Shown here piece after piece: positions 6,989 through 15,722 of a DNA stretch of 23,280 nt (the first letter of the stretch is position 1; each line of letters begins with the position of its first letter). A program made the position numbers and the translations under genes. The stretch spans positions 1 to 23,280 of the forward strand of contig JBJEQG010000038.1 in NCBI GenBank assembly GCA_051881635.1, written 5' to 3'. The notes under the pieces are model-generated. The model made no database searches. It worked only from the letters and a program-made list of their open reading frames with translations, and was not told the origin of the DNA. This DNA is from JBJEQG01 sp051881635. Its GTDB lineage: Bacteria; Bacillota; Clostridia; Oscillospirales; Acutalibacteraceae.

Positions 6989-7023
6989 GTGCCTTTGTTT
7001 TCTCTTGTTTTCGACAGAGGCAC
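6989..7023 (+). terminator. Possible terminator after HAD gene
   Basis: GTGCCTTTGT (6989-6998) pairs with ACAGAGGCAC (7014-7023), ten pairs with one wobble, but no real T run follows. The rest of 6963-7191 is AT-rich with nothing else recognised. Confidence 0.35.
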
Positions 7024-7191
7024 TATGTTAATATTTGGTTTCGTTAGGTATTGTTTGTACTTTTTATTCTTTATTTACAAAATGGGAGGCGAATATAAGG
7101 AAAAAAGCAGAATAAGCTCTGTATAACAAAAAAACAAAAAGATTTTATGTGGGATTTTGGGTAAAAAAGATAAAAAAAACCGTATAGATAC

Positions 7192-7220
7192 TTGAAATTT
7201 ATTGAAAATTAAGCTATTAT
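7192..7220 (+). promoter_or_regulatory. Promoter of the glgBCDA operon
   Basis: TTGAAA (7192-7197), 17-base spacer, TATTAT (7215-7220), 37 bases before the glgB start. No other strong promoter is seen within the operon. Confidence 0.7.
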
Positions 7221-7256
7221 AATAATAAAGTAATAGAACCCAAGGAAGAAGGCGTT

Positions 7257-9773
7257 GTGAAAATGCAACTTGATAAAAAAGATACTAATGAACGCACACC
7301 GCTTGAATTGTTTCATAGCGGCGAAAATTACAGAGCGTATCAATACCTGGGTGCTCACAAAGCCGTTGTGGACGGTCAGGAGGGCGTGGTCTTCCGTACA
7401 TGGGCACCAAATGCAAAAACTTTGTCCGTTGTCGGCGATTTTAACGGTTGGGACCGTGATGCCAATCCGATGTACCGTATAAGTGACGGTGGTGTTTGGG
7501 AATGTTTTGTTCCTGAGGTCGTTAAACAGTATGCAATCTATAAATACAGCGTTGAAACTTTTGATGATGTTTGTGTGTTGAAGTCCGACCCTTATGCGTA
7601 CCATTTTGAAACACGCCCAAACAATGCGTCCGTATTTTACGATATTGACGGTTTCGAGTGGCATGACAAAAAGTGGTTTGCTCAAAAAGAAAAAAATCCA
7701 CATTATGACCACCCTGTCAACATCTATGAAGTTCATGCGGGTTCATGGAGAAAATACAGTGACGGTAATACTTTCTCATACACAAAGTTGGCTGAGGAGC
7801 TGATTCCTTATGTCAAGGATATGGGATATACACATATCGAACTTATGCCTTTGACGGAATATCCGTTCGATGCGTCATGGGGCTATCAGGTTACGGGTTA
7901 TTATGCTGTAACTTCCCGTTACGGTGAGCCGCACGACTTTATGAAGTTTGTTGATATGTGTCATCAGGCAGGTATTTCCGTTATTATTGACTGGGTACCG
8001 GCACACTTTCCTCGTGATGGCTATGGTCTGGCAAGGTTTGACGGCGGACCTTGTTATGAATATGCCGACCCCCGTAAAGGTGAACATAAAGATTGGGGTA
8101 CGCTTGTTTTTGATTACGGTCGTAATGAGGTTGTCAGCTTTTTGATTTCCAGTGCAATGTTTTGGATTGATTATTATCATGTGGACGGTATCCGTGTTGA
8201 TGCCGTTGCGTCTATGTTATATTTGGATTACAGCCGTAATGCGGGCGAATGGGTACCGAATAAATTTGGCGGCAAGGAAAACCTTGAAGCGGTTGCATTC
8301 CTGCAAAAGCTGAATGAGGCGGCATTCCGTAATTATCCTGATATTATGATGATTGCTGAGGAATCCACTTCGTGGCCTATGGTTTCCCGTCCTACATATT
8401 CAGGCGGTTTGGGCTTTAACTACAAATGGAACATGGGTTGGATGAACGATATGCTGCACTATGTTTCATTAGACCCACTCTACCGTCCTTTTAATCACGA
8501 TAATCTGACCTTCTCGTTTTTCTATGCTTTCTCGGAAAACTATGTTTTGCCGATTTCTCACGATGAGATTGTTCACGGCAAAGCTTCTCTTATCAATAAA
8601 ATGCCCGGTAACTATGAACAAAAGTTTGCCGGTGTAAGAACCTTTATTGCTTACATGATGGCTCACCCCGGAAAGAAATTGATTTTTATGGGAACAGAGT
8701 TCGGACAGTTCAAGGAGTGGGACTATGCTTCCGAATTGGATTGGCTGTTGCTTGAATATCCCGCACATAATCAGTTAAAGCACTTCTACAAAACCATTAA
8801 CCATTTCTACCTTGAAAACAGCCCGCTGTGGGAAATTGATTTCTCATGGGAGGGTTTCTCATGGCTGTCTAATGATGACTATACACAAAGTGTTATCAGT
8901 TTCCGCCGTATTGACAAAAAGGGTAAGGAGTTGATTATTGTCTGCAACTTCCAGCCCGTTCTCCGTGAAAATTACTGTATCGGTGTTCCCGTAGACGGCG
9001 TTTATGCCGAAGTATTCAATACGGACGCCGTAGAGTTTGGCGGTTCAGGTATTACAAACGGTACGGCAATTAAGGCAGAGGATAAACCGCTGCATAACTG
9101 TGAGCAGTCTATTTCACTGACTTTGCCGCCGATGTCCGTTATGTATATTAAACTTGTACGCAAGAAAACCAAAAAGACCAAAAAACTCGTTGAAACAACG
9201 GCAGAAGTTACGGATAAAACCGCAACCAAAAAGAAAACAACCGTCAAGAAAACGGAAAAAACTGAACCGAAAAAGAAAACGGCTACTGCTAAGGCGACAG
9301 AGGCAAAAGCTGTTGAGCCTAAACCGACAAAGAAAAAGAAAACTGAACCGAAAGCAAAGGCTGTTGAGGTTAAAGCGGTTGAGGAGAAAAAGTCTGAACC
9401 GAAAACCAAAACCGTAAAGGCGAAAACTGACGAACCCAAAGTGGTTGAGGAGAAAAAAGCTGAACCTAAAACCGAAACCGTAAAGGCAAAAACGGACGAA
9501 CCCAAAGCGGTCGAGGAGAAAAAAGCTAAACCTAAAACCGAAACCGTAAAGGCGAAAACTGACGAACCCAAAGTGGTTGAGGANNNNNNNNNNNNNNNNN
9601 NNNNNNNNNNNNNNNNNNNNNNNNNNNNNNNNNNNNNNNNNNNNNNNNNNNNNNNNNNNNNNNNNNNNNNNNNNNNNNNNNNNGACGAACCCAAAGCGGT
9701 TGAGGAAAAGAAAGCCGAGCCAAAGGTTGAAACAGAAAAAGCAGAGAATAAAAAGGCAGACAAAAAATCATAA
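7257..9773 (+). CDS. glgB: 1,4-alpha-glucan branching enzyme with Lys-rich repeat tail
   Basis: Introduces alpha-1,6 branches into glycogen (GH13). Residues about 30-120 are a CBM48 domain (VVFRTWAPNAKTLSVVGDFNGW), followed by the TIM-barrel. Catalytic residues are placed at Asp315 (GIRVDAVASM), Glu368 (MIAEESTSW) and Asp436 (SHDEIVHGK); the spacing of 53 and 68 residues equals that of E. coli Asp405, Glu458 and Asp526. The N-terminus is about 90 residues shorter than in E. coli, as in many Gram-positives. The enzyme proper ends near residue 637 (MYIKLVRKK). An extra tail of roughly 200 residues follows, made of Lys, Glu, Ala, Pro and Thr with a 22-residue repeat, and is broken by a 100-N gap that leaves the frame open, so the true length is unknown. 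Start GTG 7257 or ATG 7263. First gene of the operon, 70 bases before glgC. Confidence 0.96.
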   Translation: MKMQLDKKDTNERTPLELFHSGENYRAYQYLGAHKAVVDGQEGVVFRTWAPNAKTLSVVGDFNGWDRDANPMYRISDGGVWECFVPEVVKQYAIYKYSVETFDDVCVLKSDPYAYHFETRPNNASVFYDIDGFEWHDKKWFAQKEKNPHYDHPVNIYEVHAGSWRKYSDGNTFSYTKLAEELIPYVKDMGYTHIELMPLTEYPFDASWGYQVTGYYAVTSRYGEPHDFMKFVDMCHQAGISVIIDWVPAHFPRDGYGLARFDGGPCYEYADPRKGEHKDWGTLVFDYGRNEVVSFLISSAMFWIDYYHVDGIRVDAVASMLYLDYSRNAGEWVPNKFGGKENLEAVAFLQKLNEAAFRNYPDIMMIAEESTSWPMVSRPTYSGGLGFNYKWNMGWMNDMLHYVSLDPLYRPFNHDNLTFSFFYAFSENYVLPISHDEIVHGKASLINKMPGNYEQKFAGVRTFIAYMMAHPGKKLIFMGTEFGQFKEWDYASELDWLLLEYPAHNQLKHFYKTINHFYLENSPLWEIDFSWEGFSWLSNDDYTQSVISFRRIDKKGKELIIVCNFQPVLRENYCIGVPVDGVYAEVFNTDAVEFGGSGITNGTAIKAEDKPLHNCEQSISLTLPPMSVMYIKLVRKKTKKTKKLVETTAEVTDKTATKKKTTVKKTEKTEPKKKTATAKATEAKAVEPKPTKKKKTEPKAKAVEVKAVEEKKSEPKTKTVKAKTDEPKVVEEKKAEPKTETVKAKTDEPKAVEEKKAKPKTETVKAKTDEPKVVEXXXXXXXXXXXXXXXXXXXXXXXXXXXXXXXXXXDEPKAVEEKKAEPKVETEKAENKKADKKS
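9363..9728 (+). repeat. 66-bp tandem repeats encoding GlgB tail
   Basis: Units of 22 codons start at 9363 (diverged), 9429, 9495 and 9561, and again at 9684 after the gap. The core of each unit reads DEPKxVEEKKAEPKTE followed by a TVKAKT-type ending. Neighbouring units differ by only a few bases, which explains the failed assembly. Confidence 0.93.
9584..9683. other. 100-N assembly gap inside glgB tail repeats
   Basis: Exactly 100 N. The left flank ends GACGAACCCAAAGTGGTTGA plus GGA and the right flank opens with nearly the same bases, so the gap replaces an unknown whole number of 66-bp repeat units less a part-unit. Reading frame is preserved if 43 + 66n bases are missing. Confidence 0.95.
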
Positions 9774-9843
9774 AGAGCATAAATCCTTTAAATATATAAA
9801 GAAAACTACGATTGCTTAACAGGCATTAAAAGGAGGAAATAAA

Positions 9844-11058
9844 ATGTATCCAAAGCAAGAAGTTGTTGCGATGCTCTTGGCGGGCGGTCAGGGCAGTCGT
9901 CTTGGGGTACTGACGAAAAAGTTGGCAAAGCCTGCCGTCCCCTACGGAGGCAAGTACAGGATTATCGACTTTCCGCTTTCAAACTGTGTGAACTCAGGTA
10001 TTGAAGCTGTCGGTGTTTTGACACAGTACCAACCGTTGGTACTTAATGAATACATCGGCAACGGTCAGCCATGGGATTTGGACGGTATGAATGCCGGTGT
10101 ACAGGTGCTTTCCCCGTATGAAAAGAGCGGCGGTGCAGACTGGTATTCGGGTACAGCAAACGCAATCTATCAGAACATCAACTACATTGAAAGATATAAT
10201 CCGGATTATGTTGTTATCCTTTCGGGTGACCATATCTATAAAATGGATTATTCCAAAATGGTTGCTTTCCACAAGGAAAACAATGCCGATTGCACAATCG
10301 CCGTTATTGATGTGCCGTTGTCGGAAGCGTCCCGTTTCGGTATTTTGAATACCAATCCGGACGGCTCAATCTATGAATTTGATGAAAAGCCGAAAGTTCC
10401 GAAAAGCACAAAAGCGTCTATGGGCATTTATGTGTTCAGTTGGGATAAGCTGAGAAAGTACCTGATTGAAGATGCCGCAGACGAAAATTCCTATAATGAC
10501 TTTGGTAAAGACATTTTGCCGAAAATGCTGAAAGACGGTCAGAGAATGTTCGCCTATGAATTTTCGGGTTATTGGAAAGATGTTGGTACAATCGACAGTC
10601 TTTGGGAGTCCAACATGGACTTGCTTGACCCGAATGTGCCGTTGGATTTGACGGACGAAAGCTGGAAGATTTATTCAAGAAATCCCGTTGTTCCGCCACT
10701 TTATGTATCGACTTCCGCCGTTGTTCAGAACTCTTTGATTGCTGACGGCTGTAATATTCACGGTTCTGTTGATTTTTCCGTATTATTCTCCAATGTAACA
10801 GTTTCTCCGAAAGCGGTTGTTAAGGATTCCATTCTTATGCCGGGTGTTGTTGTTGAGGAAGGTGCTGTTGTTCAGTATGCGATTATCTCCGAAAATACGG
10901 TTATCGGTAAGAATGCCGTTGTCGGTGCAAGACCTGAGGATATAGAAAACAAAGACGATTGGGGCGTTGCCGTTGTAGGTGACAATCTCCATGTCGGTGC
11001 GGGTGCGAAAGTTGCACCGAAAGCCATGATTGCGGAAGATGTTGAGGAGGTAAAGTAA
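9844..11058 (+). CDS. glgC: Glucose-1-phosphate adenylyltransferase, catalytic subunit
   Basis: Makes ADP-glucose from ATP and glucose-1-phosphate, the committed step of glycogen synthesis. The 404-residue protein starts with the nucleotidyltransferase signature AMLLAGGQGSRLGVLTKKLAKPAVP, followed by YRIIDFPLSN, the GlgC-typical WYSGTANAIYQN, SGDHIYKMDY with the metal-binding Asp, and FSGYWKDVGTIDSLWESN. The C-terminal third is a left-handed beta-helix of hexapeptide repeats (for example SVDFSVLFSNVTVSPKAVV). ATG 9844 follows AAAAGGAGG. It is immediately followed by glgD with one base between stop and start, indicating coupled translation and a GlgC/GlgD complex as known in Firmicutes. Confidence 0.97.
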   Translation: MYPKQEVVAMLLAGGQGSRLGVLTKKLAKPAVPYGGKYRIIDFPLSNCVNSGIEAVGVLTQYQPLVLNEYIGNGQPWDLDGMNAGVQVLSPYEKSGGADWYSGTANAIYQNINYIERYNPDYVVILSGDHIYKMDYSKMVAFHKENNADCTIAVIDVPLSEASRFGILNTNPDGSIYEFDEKPKVPKSTKASMGIYVFSWDKLRKYLIEDAADENSYNDFGKDILPKMLKDGQRMFAYEFSGYWKDVGTIDSLWESNMDLLDPNVPLDLTDESWKIYSRNPVVPPLYVSTSAVVQNSLIADGCNIHGSVDFSVLFSNVTVSPKAVVKDSILMPGVVVEEGAVVQYAIISENTVIGKNAVVGARPEDIENKDDWGVAVVGDNLHVGAGAKVAPKAMIAEDVEEVK

Positions 11059-11059
11059 T

Positions 11060-12175
11060 ATGCGTGGAAATAATGTCGTTGGTGTTATCTTCTCAAATCT
11101 TCATGAGGAGTTAATCAGTGAATTGACTTCCAACAGAACAATGGGTTCTGTTCCTTTTGGTGGCAGATACCGCATGATTGATTTTCCGTTGTCCAATATG
11201 GTAAATTCGGGAATCAATAAAATCGGTGTTGTTACAAAGCGTAATTATCAGTCTTTGATGGACCATCTCGGTTCAGGTAAAGCGTGGGATTTGTCCAAAC
11301 GCCGCAACGGTTTGTTTATTCTTCCGCCGTTTGGTGCAGGTAACGCTGAATATTCCAACAGAATGGAATCATTAAATGCCATTATGCATTTTTTGAAAAA
11401 GTCCACTGAGGAATATGTCCTTTTGTCCGACTGTGATACAATCTACAATGTGGATTATCAGGCTGTATTTGACCAGCATATCCGCACAAATGCCGATATG
11501 ACACTGCTTTATAAGTGTGGCACTTTGTCCCCGCATCTGCATGAGCCGACAGTATTCTCTTTTGAGTCAGACGGCAGAATTAAAGATGTTTTAATTAACC
11601 CGTCAATCGAGGGCAGCTGCCGTTATTATCTGAACAATATGCTCGTAAAGCGTGAGCTTTTGATTACTTTGGTTGAAAGATGCATCAGCAAGAGCAAAAC
11701 CGATTTCAAGAGAGATGTTATTCAAGCCGAATACAACAATATCAAAATGTATGGCTATGAAGTTACGGGTTTCTGCCCTGTTATCACATCTATGAATGAT
11801 TACTTTAACGCCAATATTTCTTTGCTCGACAAAGATGTCCGTGATGACCTTTTCCAGTCCGACCGTCCGATTTATACAAAAGTTCGGGACGATATGCCGA
11901 CAAAGTACGGCTTGGGTTCAAGAGCCGTCAACTCTTTAATCGGCAACGGCTGCTTTATAGAGGGAGAGGTTGAAAACTGCATTTTGTTCAAGGGTGTACA
12001 TATCTGTAAGGGTGCGGTTGTAAAGAACTGCATTATTATGCACGATACCGTTGTCGGAGAAAACTCGAACCTCAGCTATGTCATTGTTGATAAAGATGTT
12101 ACCGTCAAGGCGGAAAGAACAATGATGGGATTAGCGTCCTATCCGGTGTATATCAGCAAGGGCAGTATCGTATAA
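11060..12175 (+). CDS. glgD: Glucose-1-phosphate adenylyltransferase, GlgD subunit
   Basis: A 371-residue homologue of GlgC that acts as the non-catalytic or regulatory partner. It keeps the fold (FGGRYRMIDFPLSNMVNSGI, LSDCDTIYNVDY, C-terminal beta-helix hexapeptides such as GCFIEGEVENCILFKGVHI) but replaces the glycine-rich GGxGxRL nucleotide-binding loop of GlgC by FSNLHEELISELTSNRTMGSVP, so it should not catalyse on its own. In Bacillus-type systems the GlgC/GlgD heterotetramer is more active than GlgC alone. The ribosome binding site GGAGG lies inside the end of glgC, nine bases before ATG 11060. Confidence 0.95.
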   Translation: MRGNNVVGVIFSNLHEELISELTSNRTMGSVPFGGRYRMIDFPLSNMVNSGINKIGVVTKRNYQSLMDHLGSGKAWDLSKRRNGLFILPPFGAGNAEYSNRMESLNAIMHFLKKSTEEYVLLSDCDTIYNVDYQAVFDQHIRTNADMTLLYKCGTLSPHLHEPTVFSFESDGRIKDVLINPSIEGSCRYYLNNMLVKRELLITLVERCISKSKTDFKRDVIQAEYNNIKMYGYEVTGFCPVITSMNDYFNANISLLDKDVRDDLFQSDRPIYTKVRDDMPTKYGLGSRAVNSLIGNGCFIEGEVENCILFKGVHICKGAVVKNCIIMHDTVVGENSNLSYVIVDKDVTVKAERTMMGLASYPVYISKGSIV

Positions 12176-12205
12176 ACTGACAAATAATCATAGGAGGTGT
12201 TTGAG

Positions 12206-13633
12206 TTGAAAGTCTTGTTTGTAACAAGTGAAGCACAGCCTTTTGCGGCATCGGGCGGTTTGGCAGATGTTGCCGGCTCACTTCCGCAAGCACTTCGTCA
12301 ACGCTTAATCGGTTGTCGTATCGTTATGCCGTTATATGGGGAAATTTCTCAGGAAATGCGTGACCAAATGCGTTTTCTGACAAGTTTTTCGGTGCCTGTT
12401 TCATGGCGTCATCAATATTGCGGTGTGTTTGAGGCCCGTTGGGGCGGTGTTGTCTACTATTTTCTGGACAACGAATATTACTTTAAACGCAAAGGTATTT
12501 ACGGCCATTATGATGATGCGGAACGCTTCGCATTCTTTTCAAGAGCCGTTTTGGAAATGCTGCCGTTTATTGATTTCAAACCAAATATTATTCATTGTAA
12601 CGATTGGCAGACCGCTTTGGTTCCAACATATTACAATGTGTTCTATAAACAGAACGGTTGGTACTCAGGTATTAAAACGATTTTTACAATTCACAATATT
12701 CAATATCAGGGCAAATATGGCTCAGAACTTTATCAAGATGTTATCGGTGTTCCGCCTCATGCCCGTTCCATTTTGGACTGTGACGGCTGTATTAACTACA
12801 TGAAGGGTGCAATCGAGAGTGCAAACCGTGTAACAACAGTCAGCCCCAGCTATGCTTGTGAAATTCGTGACCCATGGTTCAGCTACGGCTTAGACCCGAT
12901 TTTGAATGCCCGTGCGTGGAAAATTCGAGGTATTCTTAACGGTATTGACACCGACAGATATAATCCTGAAACCGACCCGGATATTTATGCAAACTATAAT
13001 ATTAACGACTTGTCGGGCAAGGCGGTTTGCAAGCAAAAACTGCAAGAGCGTCTTGGATTGGAGCAAAACGCCGAAGTGCCGATTATTGCAATGGTTACCC
13101 GTTTGGTTGCACCGAAAGGTTTAGACCTTGTAAAGGCAGCGATTGACCAAATTATGCGTGAGGAATATGTACAGTTTATTATCTTGGGTTCGGGCGATTG
13201 GGAGTATGAGAGTTTCTTCCGTTCCATGCAGGACAGATACCCCAACAGATTTAGTGCTTGTCACGGTTTTGTTCCCGAATTGTCACGCAAGATTTATGCC
13301 GGTGCGGATTTGTTTCTTATGCCGTCTAAGTCTGAGCCGTGTGGACTTTCACAGATGATTGCTTTGCGTTACGGCACAATTCCGGTTGTGCGTGAAGTTG
13401 GCGGTCTGAGAGATTCCATTCAGGACAGCGGAGCCGGCGACGGTAACGGATTTACATTTAAAACATACGATGCAATGGATATGTTGAACTGTATTCGCCG
13501 TGCCCTTGCGGGTTATTGGCAGCGTGACGGCTGGAATGTTCTCATTCGCCGTGCGATGAGCTGTGACAATAGTTGGAATCGTTCCGCAAACGACTATATC
13601 AATCTGTATAAAGAAGTTATAAACGAGGGTTAA
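12206..13633 (+). CDS. glgA: Glycogen synthase (ADP-glucose)
   Basis: Extends alpha-1,4-glucan chains from ADP-glucose (GT5 glycosyltransferase). The 475-residue protein opens with MKVLFVTSEAQPFAASGGLADV and has the second-domain signatures VTRLVAPKGLDLV and SKSEPCGLSQMIALRYGTIPVVREVGGL, the latter holding the conserved ExPCGL of GT-B synthases. The N-terminal ADP-glucose loop reads A-S-G-G-L where the E. coli enzyme has K-T-G-G-L, so the lysine at that place is missing; I believe this is seen in some Clostridia. The start is TTG 12206, eight bases after AGGAGG (12192-12197). The in-frame GTG at 12197 overlaps that site and is rejected. Last gene of the operon, followed by a strong terminator. 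Confidence 0.96.
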   Translation: MKVLFVTSEAQPFAASGGLADVAGSLPQALRQRLIGCRIVMPLYGEISQEMRDQMRFLTSFSVPVSWRHQYCGVFEARWGGVVYYFLDNEYYFKRKGIYGHYDDAERFAFFSRAVLEMLPFIDFKPNIIHCNDWQTALVPTYYNVFYKQNGWYSGIKTIFTIHNIQYQGKYGSELYQDVIGVPPHARSILDCDGCINYMKGAIESANRVTTVSPSYACEIRDPWFSYGLDPILNARAWKIRGILNGIDTDRYNPETDPDIYANYNINDLSGKAVCKQKLQERLGLEQNAEVPIIAMVTRLVAPKGLDLVKAAIDQIMREEYVQFIILGSGDWEYESFFRSMQDRYPNRFSACHGFVPELSRKIYAGADLFLMPSKSEPCGLSQMIALRYGTIPVVREVGGLRDSIQDSGAGDGNGFTFKTYDAMDMLNCIRRALAGYWQRDGWNVLIRRAMSCDNSWNRSANDYINLYKEVINEG

Positions 13634-13636
13634 TTA

Positions 13637-13677
13637 AAAATGCCACCGAGCGTGAGAGCCTGGTGGCATTTTTGTTT
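13637..13677 (+). terminator. Terminator of the glgBCDA operon
   Basis: AAAATGCCACC pairs with GGTGGCATTTT around a 14-base loop, followed by TTTTGTTTTT. It begins four bases after the glgA stop codon. Confidence 0.9.
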
Positions 13678-13712
13678 TTGCAGAATATAATATCATAGAG
13701 GAGGGACGCTCT

Positions 13713-14048
13713 ATGATGATTCGATATGTTGTACAGCCGGGTGACAGCCTTTGGAAGATTGCAAAGCGTTTCGGCACAAATATAGATACAATCGTTCGTA
13801 TGAATGGGATTATAGACCCCGACAAGATTTATCCCCGTCAGGTTCTGCGTATTTGGATTGAGGAAGAAGAGGAAAAAGTACCGGAAGAAAGCGTGGGAGA
13901 AGAAGGAAACACATATGTCGTTCAGTCGGGAGATACGCTGTATATAATCGCACAAAGGTTCGGCACGACCGTTCCAAATTTAATCAACATCAACGGTTTA
14001 TCAAACCCCGACCGACTGAATATTGGCGACCGCTTAATAATCCAATAG
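13713..14048 (+). CDS. Two-LysM-domain protein without signal peptide
   Basis: A 111-residue protein made almost only of two LysM peptidoglycan-binding modules: about 3-47 (YVVQPGDSLWKIAKRFGTNIDTIVRMNGI) and about 68-111 (YVVQSGDTLYIIAQRFGTTVPNLININGL), joined by an acidic EEEEEK linker. LysM modules bind N-acetylglucosamine polymers. There is no signal peptide, transmembrane segment or enzyme domain, so its cellular location is unclear. Signal-less LysM proteins occur in spore coats, and that is one possibility here. ATG 13713 is seven bases after GGAGGG (13700-13705). It lies 79 bases after glgA behind that operon's terminator with no clear promoter of its own, so it may depend on read-through. 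Confidence 0.87.
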   Translation: MMIRYVVQPGDSLWKIAKRFGTNIDTIVRMNGIIDPDKIYPRQVLRIWIEEEEEKVPEESVGEEGNTYVVQSGDTLYIIAQRFGTTVPNLININGLSNPDRLNIGDRLIIQ

Positions 14049-14084
14049 TCAGGGACTTTGCCCTTTTTGTTTATAGTGTAAAAC

Positions 14085-14116
14085 GAGAGAACCGTTTATA
14101 AGTTCTCTCTTTTTTT
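14085..14116 (+). terminator. Terminator of LysM gene, overlapping convergent gene end
   Basis: GAGAGAAC (14085-14092) pairs with GTTCTCTC (14102-14109), 9-base loop, followed by seven T. The stop codon of the minus-strand flippase gene (14096-14098) lies in the loop, so the two 3' ends overlap by design or drift. It may also act on the minus strand, though the T run there is weak. Confidence 0.82.
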
Positions 14117-15622
14117 CTTTTGGGAAAAAAGGATTTTAAGGCTGTCATCATGTTTGGAAAATGCAAACAAAAGCAAAAGATAAAAAACGGTACATAAAGC
14201 AATACGGATACATAAATCCAAAATGCCCGTTGTGGGAAAATTCAAAGTTTTGATAAACGCACATGGCAGAGCAGTGAAAAGAATGGGCTTGATAACCCAC
14301 TCAAAAATCATAAATTTTATTTGGGTGACTTTAAGCAGTCGGGCAATACTCATAACGGTGTTTAAAAGTTCGCTGACAAAGATAACGATAATAACACCTT
14401 TAATGCCAATCAGCGGTAAAAGAACATAGGTTAGAACAACACGAATTGCAGAGTCAATAAAGTTAAAAATTAAATAACTGAGTTGTTCGTTTATGCCTTT
14501 GAGAATTGCGTCCGTAATCGAGTCTAAATAAACAAAGGGAATAATTGGGGCTAAAATGCCGATATAAACGCCAACCTCAGTGTTGCCGTAAATGACCTGA
14601 CCAAATTCCGAGGAAAAAAACATAAGTATTACCGTAATTGGCAGAGAGTAGAACAGAACACCACGAAACAGACTTTGTGTCATATTGCGAATGGATTGAA
14701 TTTTGCCGTTGGTGTGAGCCTGTGCTACCTCAGGGATAATTAACGAGGAAAATGGTGTAATCAATACAGACGGAAACATCAAAACAGGCATTGCCATGCC
14801 CGTAATAATACCATAATCGGACAACGCCTTTGTATAGTTCAAACCGTTCTTTTTTAATCCAAATGGAATGAGGATATTTTCAACCGCTGAAAGCCCTGTC
14901 CGCAAACATGAATTGGCTGTGACAGGCAAGGCAATTTCGGCGGTGCTTTTAAGAAACCAACGCACAGGAACAGAGGCACTTTTTGTTTTACGAATATCCA
15001 AACGATACAGAATAAAGGAATACAAACAGGAGAGAATTTCAGCGGCAAGCGTGCCGATACAAATACTGCAACAGGCATATTCAATATCCTTTCCGGCAAA
15101 AAAAGTAATAACCGCAGCGAAAGTGCCTATTTCAATGAACTGTTCCAAAAGTTTTTCACTTGATGTTTTCAGAGCATTTCGGCGGGCAAAAAAGAATCCC
15201 CGAAAGCATGAGGAAACCGCCATAAACGGCAAAGCAGGGGCTAAAATTTTGAGGGATAATGCGGTTCGGGTGTCATTCAAAAGCCGCAGGGCAATAAAAT
15301 CCGCACCAAAAAAAAGCAAACCGCCACCGACAATACCGGTTGTTACGGAAAGAAGAACACAAAGGGCAACACAACGGCGGGCTTTTCCGAATTGCCCTTT
15401 TGAAATCAATTCGGTTGAAAGACGGGTTGCCGTAAGGTTCATGCCGGCAGTGGTTATTGTGGCAAAGAAAACAAAAATACTTGTAATCAGTTGGTAAAGC
15501 CCAATGCCCTCAGTGCCGATACAATCGGATAAATAAATCCGAAACCCCATGGAAATAAGATAAGCAATAAAGGAGGTTACGGACAGAACGATAACATTAA
15601 AGAAAAAGCGTTTTTTGAAAAT
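14096..15622 (-). CDS. SpoVB-like MOP flippase (polysaccharide/lipid exporter)
   Basis: A roughly 508-residue multipass membrane protein of the MOP/MVF flippase superfamily, closest in pattern to stage V sporulation protein B and other PST-type transporters, which move lipid-linked precursors across the membrane. The N-terminal helix is followed by YRIYLSD-like IGTEGIGLYQL, where SpoVB proteins have GxGMGLYQ, then 12-14 hydrophobic helices and a polar KKKREN tail. The start is uncertain. The frame is open to a TTG at 15760, but only residues from about 15622 look like the family. No ATG or GTG is available there; ATT 15622 has a GGGGGG site six bases before it, while the TTG codons at 15673 and 15760 lack a good ribosome binding site. 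It is convergent with the LysM gene. Confidence 0.8.
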   Translation of the reverse strand: MFKKRFFFNVIVLSVTSFIAYLISMGFRIYLSDCIGTEGIGLYQLITSIFVFFATITTAGMNLTATRLSTELISKGQFGKARRCVALCVLLSVTTGIVGGGLLFFGADFIALRLLNDTRTALSLKILAPALPFMAVSSCFRGFFFARRNALKTSSEKLLEQFIEIGTFAAVITFFAGKDIEYACCSICIGTLAAEILSCLYSFILYRLDIRKTKSASVPVRWFLKSTAEIALPVTANSCLRTGLSAVENILIPFGLKKNGLNYTKALSDYGIITGMAMPVLMFPSVLITPFSSLIIPEVAQAHTNGKIQSIRNMTQSLFRGVLFYSLPITVILMFFSSEFGQVIYGNTEVGVYIGILAPIIPFVYLDSITDAILKGINEQLSYLIFNFIDSAIRVVLTYVLLPLIGIKGVIIVIFVSELLNTVMSIARLLKVTQIKFMIFEWVIKPILFTALPCAFIKTLNFPTTGILDLCIRIALCTVFYLLLLFAFSKHDDSLKILFSQKKKRENL

Positions 15623-15692
15623 GAAAAGCCCCCCGTTTCTGCCGTTAAAAAATAAATTGTTACCATTGTACAAAAACAGGTTAATATGCCTA

Positions 15693-15722
15693 TTGCGTAA
15701 CCGTGCATAAATCCTGTAAAAT
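15693..15722 (+). promoter_or_regulatory. Candidate promoter of degV
   Basis: TTGCGT (15693-15698), 18-base spacer, TAAAAT (15717-15722), about 65 bases before the degV ATG. It would lie within the extra N-terminal frame of the divergent flippase, consistent with the shorter flippase start. Confidence 0.4.

Noticed and set aside
9363..9728. CRISPR-like array
   Set aside because: Units are contiguous 66-bp in-frame coding repeats without spacers.
9002..9763. Minus-strand Ser/Phe/Val-rich frame opposite the GlgB tail
   Set aside because: It is the antisense of a low-complexity Lys/Glu repeat, which leaves that frame open by composition; no start signals.
14868..15497. 209-codon plus-strand frame inside the flippase gene
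   Set aside because: Antisense of a clear multipass membrane protein, with no family features and no ribosome binding site.
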